Shown: one piece after another, positions 1 to 6,167 of the stretch | Layout of the letters: each line of letters starts with the position of its first letter | Numbering within the stretch: position 1 is the stretch's first letter | From: Candidatus Methanocomedens sp. | Lineage (GTDB): Archaea; Halobacteriota; Methanosarcinia; Methanosarcinales; Methanocomedenaceae | Assembly (NCBI GenBank): GCA_013374385.1 | Contig: QBUR01000131.1 | Span: forward strand, 1-6,677 | DNA length: 6,677 bases | Reading direction: 5' to 3' | Position numbers and translations under genes: made by a program | The notes under the pieces: generated by a model | Databases searched by the model: none | Told to the model about the DNA's origin: nothing | What the model saw: the letters and a program-made list of their open reading frames with translations, nothing else

Positions 1-189
1 GTGGTCTATTGATGGCGTTTTTAATTTATAGTGGCGAAGATGGGTTATAATGTTTAAAGATAAATAACTAACGCTCAATACCTGCAACACATGATACATG
101 ATATTACTTGCCGTAGATATAATAATGTTAATGCAAACATATTTTGTTGAGTAGCAGATAGAAGCTGTCACTGTCACAGAGGAACATAG
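1..189 (+). promoter_or_regulatory. Leader and probable archaeal promoter of the asn-synthetase/gatCAB operon
   Basis: There is no gene in these bases. The stretch is AT-rich, with several TATA-like boxes: TTTAAAGATA near 53-62, TATAATAA near 117-124 and CATATTTT near 138-145. Archaeal transcription normally starts about 25 bases downstream of the box, so the last two would give leaders of roughly 20-45 bases. Two small tandem repeats are present: ACATGAT twice at 89-102 and TGTCAC twice at 166-177. GAGG at 179-182 is a well-placed ribosome binding site for the ATG at 190. Which TATA box is used cannot be decided from sequence alone. Confidence 0.4.
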
Positions 190-1095
190 ATGGATGCTCA
201 TTTTCAAACAATAGTCCAAGCAACAGGGAACCAAGATGAATCGGCAGTATGTGAAATGATTATACACAGCCTGTCTGAGGGTGTGAGTAAGAACTTAAGA
301 CCACATTGTGCCGTGCTGTTCTCAGGCGGGGTGGATAGTTCACTAATTGCGGCACTGGCGGCACGGCAGACACCAGACATCATGCTTCTCACAGTTGGAT
401 TTGCAGGGTCAAATGATATTGAATGGGCGCCAGCGGCTGCAAAATTGCTGGGACTTGAGAGGATTCACATTCTTAAGACTATTACACTAGAAGATGTTAA
501 ATCAATGATTCCCTGCGTTATGGAGACCCTGGGGACCGCCGACCCCATGACCATCTCACTTGCCGTGCCCCTGTTTATTGCCTGCAGTGAGGCAAAAAGC
601 CGGAATATCGACCTCCTGCTGGCTGGACAGGGGGCTGATGAACTATTCGGCGGATATCACAGGTATAAAGAGATTGCAAAAGAAGGGATGTCTGCCCTGC
701 AAGAGGCTATTGCAGCAGATGTATCAAGATTGCCACAGCGGGATATCCTGCGTGATAATACCGTAGCAGAAGCTGCGGAAATGGTGCTTGCAGCTCCGTT
801 CCTTGAGTCCGGGATTATTCAACTGGGTCTGTCCATTCCTGCAGAATTGAAAGTCAAAGAGGTTAATGGGGAACCGGTTGGAAAATATATACTGCGCAGG
901 GCTGCTGAATACTTAATGCCGGGCGAAATCGCATGGCGGGACAAGAAAGCCATGCAGTATAGCAGCGGTGTTTGGGCGGCTATGGGCAAGCTTGCCAGAC
1001 AGGCCGGGTACAGGAAACAAGATAAAGGCTATATAAGAAAATATCTTTATTCGGTGGCAGAGGAAAACAGAATAACACTGGATGTAACATCATGA
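190..1095 (+). CDS. Stand-alone asparagine-synthetase domain protein (no glutaminase domain)
   Basis: This 301-residue protein corresponds to the C-terminal ATP-pyrophosphatase domain of class B asparagine synthetases. The domain adenylates the aspartate side chain and transfers ammonia to it. The PP-loop SGGVDS is at residues 45-50, the conserved GQGADELFGGY block at 146-156, and the late block around 231-260 (GKYILRR, then IAWRDKK and SSG) also fits the family. The N-terminal Cys-nucleophile glutaminase domain of AsnB (about 200 residues) is absent, and the 189 bases upstream do not encode it. The protein may therefore use free ammonia, take it from a partner, or act on a different substrate. 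The ATG at 190 follows GAGG at 7 bases. Its stop overlaps the gatC start (ATGA at 1092-1095), which implies translational coupling with the transamidase genes. The domain assignment is firm; the exact substrate is not. Confidence 0.85.
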   Translation: MDAHFQTIVQATGNQDESAVCEMIIHSLSEGVSKNLRPHCAVLFSGGVDSSLIAALAARQTPDIMLLTVGFAGSNDIEWAPAAAKLLGLERIHILKTITLEDVKSMIPCVMETLGTADPMTISLAVPLFIACSEAKSRNIDLLLAGQGADELFGGYHRYKEIAKEGMSALQEAIAADVSRLPQRDILRDNTVAEAAEMVLAAPFLESGIIQLGLSIPAELKVKEVNGEPVGKYILRRAAEYLMPGEIAWRDKKAMQYSSGVWAAMGKLARQAGYRKQDKGYIRKYLYSVAEENRITLDVTS

Positions 1096-1373
1096 TCACA
1101 ACAAAGGACGTGGAACATATAGGCTGGCTGGCCAGGCTGAAGATTGAAGAGGAACAGCTTGAGGGATATGCGGGCCAGATGAATTCGGTACTGGATTACT
1201 TCGGACAGCTGGACGAGGTGGACACTGAAGGTGTGGAGCCCACATACCATGTGCTGGAAATGAATAACGTATTCAGGGACGATGAGGTCACTGATTGCCT
1301 CACCCAGGACGAAGCCATTGGTAATGCACCCAGGACGCAGGATGGCTATTTCAAGGCCCCAAGGATAATCTGA
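1092..1373 (+). CDS. gatC: Aspartyl/glutamyl-tRNA amidotransferase subunit C
   Basis: GatC is the small subunit (93 residues, usual family length about 95) that wraps around GatA and GatB and stabilises the GatCAB transamidase. The whole family pattern is visible: VEHIGWLARLKIEEEQLE at the N-terminus, LDYFGQLDEVDTEGVEPTYHVL in the middle, a NVFRDDEV segment, and the terminal DGYFKAPRII. It begins inside the stop of the asparagine-synthetase-like gene with no good ribosome binding site of its own, so it is probably translated by re-initiation. It ends 10 bases before gatA. In archaea, where Gln-tRNA is made by GatDE, the complex is expected to act mainly on Asp-tRNA(Asn); this is knowledge of the group rather than something seen here. 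Confidence 0.95.
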   Translation: MITTKDVEHIGWLARLKIEEEQLEGYAGQMNSVLDYFGQLDEVDTEGVEPTYHVLEMNNVFRDDEVTDCLTQDEAIGNAPRTQDGYFKAPRII

Positions 1374-1383
1374 GGTAAGTGAA

Positions 1384-2799
1384 ATGATAACAGTATCACA
1401 GACCCTTGAGGCCATTAAGGATTCGTCAGCAGAGGAAGTAGTAAGCCAGTGTATTGAAAGGATTGAGAACAGTAAGTTCAACACATTCATCACCGTGGCA
1501 AAGGATTCTGCCCCTGAGGCGGCCAGGAAGGCGGAAGGACATACCGGACCGCTGGCAGGCGTACCCATTGCAATTAAGGATAACATCTCAACCAGGGGCA
1601 TCCAGACAACTTGTGCATCAAAGATTCTTGGCGGCTATGTGCCACCCTATGACGCCCACGTTATCGAGCGCCTGAAGGCGGCAGGGGCCATTATTGTTGG
1701 CAAAGTGAACATGGATGAGTTTGCCATGGGCACGTCCACTGAGAGCAGCTATTACGGCCCTACACTTAATCCCTGGGACCCGGAGCGGGTGCCTGGCGGC
1801 TCATCAGGCGGCAGTGCGGCTACCGTGGCTGCCGGAGAGGTACCGCTGTCCCTGGGCTCTGATACGGGCGGGTCGGTCAGGTGTCCCGCATCCTTTTGCG
1901 GTGTGGTGGGCCTGAAACCCACATACGGTGTGATATCCAGGTACGGTTTGATCTCCTATGCCAACAGCCTGGAGCAGATTGGACCTATTGCATCTAATGT
2001 TGGAGATATGACCCTGCTGTTCAATGTGATTGCGGGTCATGACCCCCGGGATTCTACATCAGTAGCCGGGGAAAAGGATTATACAAAGGCACTGGTGAAC
2101 GATGTGAAGGGGTTGACCATTGGTGTGCCAAAGGAATATTTCGGTGAGGGTATTGACCAGGCTGTGGAGAAGTCGGTCTGGGACGGTGTGCACAGGCTGG
2201 AAGACCTGGGCGCGTCCTGGCAGGAAGTGGAAATGCCGCATACAAAGTACGCACTGGCTGCATATTACGTCATAGCCATGAGTGAAGCATCTTCGAACCT
2301 GGCACGGTTCGACGGTATGCGGTACGGGCTGCGGCTTGAAAAGGACCACGACTGGCACACCACGTACAGTGAGATTCGGGCCCAGGGTTTTGGCGAGGAA
2401 GTGAAACGCCGTATCCTGCTGGGCACGTATGCACTGTCGGCAGGATATATGGATAAATATTATATCAAGGCGTTGAAGGTCAGGACACTTATCAGGCAGG
2501 ACTTTGAGCGGGCGCTCAAAGACACTGATGTGCTCATAGCACCTACCATGCCAACGCCGGCATTCAAACTGAGCGAGAAGATTAGCGACCCTCTGACCCT
2601 GTACATGGCAGATGTGAACACCGTACCAATTAACCTCGCAGGTGTGCCATCGGTATCACTGCCCTGTGGTTTCTCGGATGGGCTGCCTATTGGGTTACAG
2701 ATAATGGGCAAGCATTTTGATGAGGAGACTGTGATTCGGACGGCTTATACTTTTGAGCAGAATACTGATTTCCATACCAAAGCGCCGGAGGTGGTATAG
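1384..2799 (+). CDS. gatA: Aspartyl/glutamyl-tRNA amidotransferase subunit A (amidase)
   Basis: GatA hydrolyses glutamine (or asparagine) and releases the ammonia that is channelled to GatB. At 471 residues it is close to the family norm of about 480. The amidase-signature Ser-cisSer-Lys triad is intact: Lys65 in AIKDN, cis-Ser140 in GGSSGGSAA (138-146), and the nucleophile Ser164 in GSDTGGS (158-164). The spacings of 99 residues (Lys to nucleophile Ser) and 24 residues (cis-Ser to nucleophile Ser) are those of characterised GatA proteins. The downstream GVVGLKPTYG block and the C-terminal PxxxxGLPIGLQIMG-type segment are also present. GAGGT at 1372-1376, which overlaps the gatC stop, lies 7 bases before the ATG and supports this start. 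The stop codon directly abuts gatB. No defects are seen. Confidence 0.97.
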   Translation: MITVSQTLEAIKDSSAEEVVSQCIERIENSKFNTFITVAKDSAPEAARKAEGHTGPLAGVPIAIKDNISTRGIQTTCASKILGGYVPPYDAHVIERLKAAGAIIVGKVNMDEFAMGTSTESSYYGPTLNPWDPERVPGGSSGGSAATVAAGEVPLSLGSDTGGSVRCPASFCGVVGLKPTYGVISRYGLISYANSLEQIGPIASNVGDMTLLFNVIAGHDPRDSTSVAGEKDYTKALVNDVKGLTIGVPKEYFGEGIDQAVEKSVWDGVHRLEDLGASWQEVEMPHTKYALAAYYVIAMSEASSNLARFDGMRYGLRLEKDHDWHTTYSEIRAQGFGEEVKRRILLGTYALSAGYMDKYYIKALKVRTLIRQDFERALKDTDVLIAPTMPTPAFKLSEKISDPLTLYMADVNTVPINLAGVPSVSLPCGFSDGLPIGLQIMGKHFDEETVIRTAYTFEQNTDFHTKAPEVV

Positions 2800-4293
2800 A
2801 TGCGGGAAGGGAGTTTGAAATTGCGCCCGTACCTGGATGAGGTTGGCGTGATGATAGGGCTTGAAATACATGTACAGTTGAACAAGCTCAATACCAAGAT
2901 ATTTTGCGGCTGTCCCCTTGATTACCATGATGACGAGCCCAATACCCATACCTGTCCCGTGTGCCTTGGCCTGCCAGGGTCGCTGCCTGTAATAAACCGC
3001 AAATCTGTGGAATACTCTATCAAGGTGGGGCTGGCTCTTAATTGCACGATAGAGGAGCATACCCAGTTCTACAGGAAGAATTACTATTATCCTGACCTGC
3101 CAAAGGGCTTCCAGATTACGCAGTACGATTATCCCATTGCCTCAAATGGCTACATTAACATTGAGGGTGAGGATGGCGAGATACGAATCCGCATCAACCG
3201 GGCCCATATGGAAGAGGACCCCGGCCGACTGGTGCATGAGGGCGGCAGTATCGAGCGTTCCAAACATACGCTGATTGATTACAACCGCAGCGGTGTGGCT
3301 CTGCTTGAGATAGTGACCGAGCCCGATATCAGGAGTCCGAAGGAAGCGCGCCGATTTTTGGATAAGTTGCGCAATATTCTTGGATACCTGGATGTGGTGG
3401 ATACTACGCTTGAAGGTTCCATGAGGGTGGATGCCAATATCTCATTGTCAGGCGGCAGCCGGTCTGAGGTGAAGAATATCAGCAGCCATAAGGGTGCTGA
3501 GAGGGCGCTGCTGTTCGAGATCGTGCGGCAGAAGAACCTGCTGCGCAGGGGCGGTAAGGTGGTACAGGAGACCAGGCACTTTGACGAGGCCAGGGGTGTG
3601 ACCGTGAGCTTGAGGACCAAGGAGGAGGCGCATGATTACAGGTACTTCCCCGAGGCTGATCTAGGGCCAATTAAAGTGGCTGACTGGGCGCCTGGGATTA
3701 AAGCGACTTTGCCGGAACTGCCTGATGCCAGGCGGGAGAGGTTCGTTTCCTTGTATGGTATCACGGATGACCATGCTAAGAGCCTAACCTCTGAGAAGCA
3801 AGTGGCTGATTTTTATGAGGAAGTTGTTATAAAATGTAGTAATTACTACAAACCAGATGAGTCAATAGATGATTACATTCAGCTTGATATTGCGCATTTT
3901 GCTGCTGTATGGATTGCGGATGAGTTGAAAGGGCAACTGAACTTCAGAAATTTGAATATTGATTCATTTAAAGTTAAAGATATGGTTAGTCTAATAAAAT
4001 TAATTCATGAAAATAAGATAACTGAACAAAGCGGTAAGGAAGTTATCCGCACAATTCTGGATGATGGCGGCAGCCCTGATGAGGTTGTGGCGGCAAAAGG
4101 ATTGTTAAAGGCTGGCGGCGACATTGTGACTACAGCGGTGAAAGAGGTCATTGCAGAGAATCCTCAGGCTGTGGAGGATTACAGGTCGGGCAAACAGGAA
4201 GCAGTAAACTTCCTGATGGGGCAGGTAATGAAGAAGACCAGGGGTCGTGCCGGTGCCAAAGAAGTTCGCGAGATGATAATCCAGAGGATTTAA
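2800..4293 (+). CDS. gatB: Aspartyl/glutamyl-tRNA amidotransferase subunit B (kinase/transamidase)
   Basis: GatB binds the misacylated tRNA, phosphorylates the Asp or Glu side chain and amidates it with ammonia from GatA. The 497-residue length is normal. Conserved blocks in order are IGLEIHVQL (19-27), a zinc-site pattern with Cys36, Cys38, Cys52 and Cys55, YRKNYYYPDLPKGFQITQYD (91-110), the HMEEDPG segment (136-142), IDYNRSGVALLEIVTEPD (159-176), EGSMRVDANISL (205-216) and HDYRYFPEADL (278-288). The YqeY-like tRNA-binding tail runs to the end, with KQEAVNFLMGQVMKKTRGR in about 465-483. A strong GGAGG at 2787-2791 lies 8 bases before the ATG, which directly follows the gatA stop. An odd feature is a patch at about 3811-4020 (residues 338-407) with only about 29% GC, clearly below its surroundings, although the frame stays open. 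Confidence 0.96.
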   Translation: MREGSLKLRPYLDEVGVMIGLEIHVQLNKLNTKIFCGCPLDYHDDEPNTHTCPVCLGLPGSLPVINRKSVEYSIKVGLALNCTIEEHTQFYRKNYYYPDLPKGFQITQYDYPIASNGYINIEGEDGEIRIRINRAHMEEDPGRLVHEGGSIERSKHTLIDYNRSGVALLEIVTEPDIRSPKEARRFLDKLRNILGYLDVVDTTLEGSMRVDANISLSGGSRSEVKNISSHKGAERALLFEIVRQKNLLRRGGKVVQETRHFDEARGVTVSLRTKEEAHDYRYFPEADLGPIKVADWAPGIKATLPELPDARRERFVSLYGITDDHAKSLTSEKQVADFYEEVVIKCSNYYKPDESIDDYIQLDIAHFAAVWIADELKGQLNFRNLNIDSFKVKDMVSLIKLIHENKITEQSGKEVIRTILDDGGSPDEVVAAKGLLKAGGDIVTTAVKEVIAENPQAVEDYRSGKQEAVNFLMGQVMKKTRGRAGAKEVREMIIQRI

Positions 4294-4319
4294 GTTAAAT
4301 CATTATAATAGGGACATGC

Positions 4320-4324
4320 GAGGT
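4320..4324 (+). promoter_or_regulatory. Ribosome binding site that places the nifB start at ATG 4333
   Basis: GAGGT at 4320-4324 is complementary to the 3' end of 16S rRNA and lies 8 bases before the ATG at 4333. The alternative TTG at 4324 overlaps this motif, so it cannot be the start if the motif is used. The 39-base gap after gatB also contains an AT-rich CATTATAATA stretch at about 4301-4310 that could be a TATA box. It is so close to the ATG that the leader would be nearly absent, so this is weak. Confidence 0.6.
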
Positions 4325-4332
4325 TGCAAAAT

Positions 4333-5223
4333 ATGAAAGAAGAACGCTGGGGAGATATCGGTTCTAAATCTTCACACTTAACAAGTGTGCATCCATGTTA
4401 CAACGAGAAAATGCATTTCAAGACCGCACGCATCCACCTGCCTGTGGCGCCTAAGTGCAATATCCAGTGCGGATACTGTGTCCGCACAATTGATAAATGC
4501 GAGCACAGGCCAGGGGTGGCCAGCGGTATCATTGGTCCTCAGGAGGCACTGGAGCGGGTGGATAAGTATGTCAAGGAAATGGATAACCTGAAGGTTGTGG
4601 GTATTGCAGGTCCTGCCGAGGCCCTGGCCAATGATGCTACCTTTGAGACCCTTCGCCTGGTGCATGAGAAGTACCCTGACCTTATCGAATGCATTGCATC
4701 CAACGGGCTACTGCTTAGCGAGAAGATTGATGAGTTGAAGGAGGTTGGTGTTAACAGTGTGACAGTGACCGTGAACGCTGTCAATCCCGAGACTGCTGCT
4801 AAGATATACCACTGGGTGCGGTACCACGATAAGACTTACAAGGGCCTGGAAGCTGCTGAACTTTTACTGGAGAAACAGTGGGAAGGTATCAAGGCTGCTG
4901 TCGAGGCAGGGTTGGTAGTTAAGATCAATACGGTGCTGTTGCCTGATATTAATATGGATGAGATTGAGGATATTGCTAAAAAGGGGGCTGAGTATGGGGC
5001 TTTTATTATGAATATTATTCCGTTGATACCTTTATATGATTTCGAGGGGGCAGAGCCGCCGTCCTGTGATGACCTGAAGGAGGTACGCGAAGTGGCCGGG
5101 AAATACCTGCCACAGTTCAGGCTGTGTCAGCAGTGCCGGGCCGATGCTGTGGGTGTGCCTGGAGCTGAACCTTGTGGGTCACCAGTGCAGAAGCGGGCGC
5201 AGGGTGAGTATTTCCATGGGTGA
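4333..5223 (+). CDS. nifB: Nitrogenase cofactor radical SAM carbide synthase NifB (archaeal stand-alone type)
   Basis: NifB uses SAM to fuse two [4Fe-4S] clusters and insert a carbide, giving NifB-co, the precursor of the nitrogenase M-cluster. The product is 296 residues from ATG 4333 (299 from the less likely TTG at 4324). In ATG numbering the radical-SAM CxxxCxxC is Cys42, Cys46 and Cys49. NifB-specific motifs are HPC (20-22), Cys56-Glu57 followed by RPGVAS, the NAV-x10-WV region (VNAVNPETAAKIYHWV), and the C-terminal CxxC at 265 and 268 in CQQCRADAVG. These residues correspond to ligands of the precursor clusters in structurally studied archaeal NifB. The NifX-like C-terminal domain found in many bacterial NifBs is absent, as is usual in methanogens. 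No nifH, nifD or nifK is nearby. NifB relatives also occur in methanogens without nitrogenase, so diazotrophy is not proven. The last codons are repeated at 6069-6086. Confidence 0.88.
   Translation: MKEERWGDIGSKSSHLTSVHPCYNEKMHFKTARIHLPVAPKCNIQCGYCVRTIDKCEHRPGVASGIIGPQEALERVDKYVKEMDNLKVVGIAGPAEALANDATFETLRLVHEKYPDLIECIASNGLLLSEKIDELKEVGVNSVTVTVNAVNPETAAKIYHWVRYHDKTYKGLEAAELLLEKQWEGIKAAVEAGLVVKINTVLLPDINMDEIEDIAKKGAEYGAFIMNIIPLIPLYDFEGAEPPSCDDLKEVREVAGKYLPQFRLCQQCRADAVGVPGAEPCGSPVQKRAQGEYFHG
5185..5202 (+). repeat. 18-base direct repeat, copy 1 (inside the 3' end of nifB)
   Basis: GTGCAGAAGCGGGCGCAG encodes VQKRAQ close to the NifB C-terminus and recurs exactly at 6069-6086. The next 12 bases are also related between the copies: 8 of 12 match, and the first three mismatches are transitions. 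A TGTGGG hexamer precedes both copies at slightly different spacing. The two copies lie 884 bases apart and bracket the hicBA module. Confidence 0.85.
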
Positions 5224-5370
5224 GTGAGGGGTTATCTGGACTGTTTGGGTATGGGGGGGGGTAATTCTGGAATTGCTATTCAGGAACTGTTGCGATTTGT
5301 ACAGGCTATACCGGTGACCCAGAAGATGATTGTAGTGTATACAGAGGTCGGAGTAGGTCGAAAGATTTAA
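5224..5370 (+). other. Short open stretch after nifB with a G9 run; doubtful 39-48 residue ORF
   Basis: Immediately after the nifB stop the same frame stays open to TAA at 5368-5370. It could start at GTG 5224 (48 residues) or at ATG 5251 (39 residues). The ATG is directly followed by a run of nine Gs at 5253-5261, which makes the peptide start MGGG. I recognise no family in the peptide, and neither start has a convincing ribosome binding site. A small direct repeat AGGTCG occurs at 5345-5350 and 5355-5360. It may be decayed coding DNA or plain spacer; I do not claim a gene. Confidence 0.2.
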
Positions 5371-5397
5371 TGGAGAAGAAGAGAAGAGAGATATGTA

Positions 5398-5535
5398 ATG
5401 ATTGAATTTCGTCTGGAAGAACATATAGATAAGCCAGGTTCTGATACAACATTAAACAGGCAGGATATGCAAAGTAAATTCGGATATGTAACATTAAGCG
5501 ACGTTCGTTTTAGGCATAAACAGGATAAGTGGTAA
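5398..5535 (+). CDS. Small hypothetical protein just upstream of hicB (45 aa)
   Basis: ATG 5398 opens a 45-codon frame ending at TAA 5533-5535, only 3 bases before the hicB start. The translation begins MIEFRLEEHIDKPG and ends RFRHKQDKW. It is charged and hydrophilic, with no membrane segment, and I recognise no family. A purine-rich GAGAAGAGAGA at 5381-5391 precedes the ATG but is not a clean ribosome binding site. The tight spacing would allow translational coupling to hicB, which has only a weak ribosome binding site of its own. It could be a real leader peptide or small gene, or the tail of a decayed gene, since the frame is shared with the open stretch upstream and broken only by the TAA at 5368. 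Confidence 0.3.
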   Translation: MIEFRLEEHIDKPGSDTTLNRQDMQSKFGYVTLSDVRFRHKQDKW

Positions 5536-5538
5536 ACA

Positions 5539-5811
5539 ATGGCAGTTCGATTCATTCTTACTGACTATGTAAACTGGCTATTAGCACATGCTGTCTACGA
5601 CAAATTGGATGACGGCTCATATACCGGGCGAATTCCACAATGCAAGGGAGTGATTGCATTTGGAACAACGTTACGTGAATGCGAAGATGAACTCCACTCC
5701 ACTCTTGAAGATTGGATTTTATTAGGTCTTAAGCTGGGTCATCCATTGCCAGTGATTGCAGACATTAATCTGAATAAGGAGCCTGCATATGAGCCCGTGG
5801 AAGCCGTGTAA
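5539..5811 (+). CDS. hicB: HicB-family antitoxin of a type II toxin-antitoxin system
   Basis: HicB antitoxins bind and neutralise the HicA mRNA-cleaving toxin through a partial RNase H-like fold. This 90-residue protein carries the family core at about 26-72: a GSYTGRIPQCKGVIAFG strand region, then TLRECEDELHSTLEDWILLGLKLGHPLPV, close to the usual pattern of EC..EL...LE.W...GL..G..LP. It lacks the C-terminal ribbon-helix-helix or HTH extension of longer HicBs, so autoregulation by direct DNA binding is not evident. The start at ATG 5539 is the first in the frame and follows a small ORF by 3 bases. Its end overlaps hicA by 23 bases. The order is antitoxin first, an arrangement found in many HicBA pairs. 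Confidence 0.85.
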   Translation: MAVRFILTDYVNWLLAHAVYDKLDDGSYTGRIPQCKGVIAFGTTLRECEDELHSTLEDWILLGLKLGHPLPVIADINLNKEPAYEPVEAV

Positions 5812-6019
5812 GCGACGAGATTTTATCAAAAAACTCCGCAAGTTAGGTTTCAAAGGCCCATATTCTGGTACACGCCACCAATTTATAGTCATTGAAAATC
5901 ATCGTCTGGCAATCCCTTCCAATGCTGAATATTCCATGCCACAGCTACGGATAATGATTCGGGAGGTTGAAGAAATCCTGAATCGAAATATCAATTTGAA
6001 TGAATGGGAAAAGCTGTAA
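5789..6019 (+). CDS. hicA: HicA-family mRNA interferase toxin
   Basis: HicA is a small double-stranded-RNA-binding-fold ribonuclease that cleaves mRNA and arrests growth until HicB neutralises it. The 76-residue product shows the expected layout: a basic N-terminus with KRRDFIKKLRKLGF (8-21), then GTRHQFIV with the probable catalytic His30, then a strand ending in AIPSNAE and a helix PQLRIMIREVEEIL. The His and its small-residue context are intact, so the toxin is probably active or recently active. AAGGAG at 5776-5781, inside the hicB coding region, lies 7 bases before the ATG and supports this start. The frame overlaps hicB by 23 bases, as expected for a co-translated pair. The product is slightly longer at the C-terminus than minimal HicAs (about 60 residues). 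Confidence 0.86.
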   Translation: MSPWKPCKRRDFIKKLRKLGFKGPYSGTRHQFIVIENHRLAIPSNAEYSMPQLRIMIREVEEILNRNINLNEWEKL

Positions 6020-6068
6020 TGGCTAACATTGTTCGACCTCGGGTCTTCGGATGCCTCGGATGTGGGCT

Positions 6069-6086
6069 GTGCAGAAGCGGGCGCAG
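6069..6086 (+). repeat. 18-base direct repeat, copy 2 (displaced copy of the nifB 3' end)
   Basis: This is an exact match to 5185-5202 near the end of nifB, followed by 12 further bases that are still recognisably similar (AGTAAGCAT here, GGTGAGTAT in nifB). An 18-base match by chance in a window of this size is very unlikely (expected about 3 in 10,000 for random sequence). It is either the remnant of a second nifB 3' end or one side of a duplication made by an insertion or recombination event. Confidence 0.8.
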
Positions 6087-6167
6087 AGTAAGCATATCAC
6101 AGATAGGCAGCCGTTGATGTATATGCAGAGCTGGCTGGCAGACGCTTTAGTGGTGCCTCATGGATGT

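Noticed and set aside
1047..1601. 184-codon minus-strand open frame across gatC and the start of gatA
   Set aside because: It lies opposite clearly conserved gatC and gatA coding sequence and its translation resembles no family. It is a shadow of the real genes.
5179..5424. Minus-strand 81-codon frame opposite the end of nifB and the spacer
   Set aside because: Its translation has low complexity (rich in Ser, Leu, His and Tyr), it overlaps the conserved CxxCRADAVG end of nifB at its 3' side, and it has no recognisable family.
6035..6045. GACC-TCG-GGTC hairpin after hicA as a terminator
   Set aside because: The stem is only four base pairs and no T tract follows, so it is too weak to call.
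5185..6086. A complete mobile element bounded by the 18-base direct repeats
   Set aside because: There is no transposase or integrase between the repeats and no terminal inverted repeats at their edges. The duplication is kept only as a finding.
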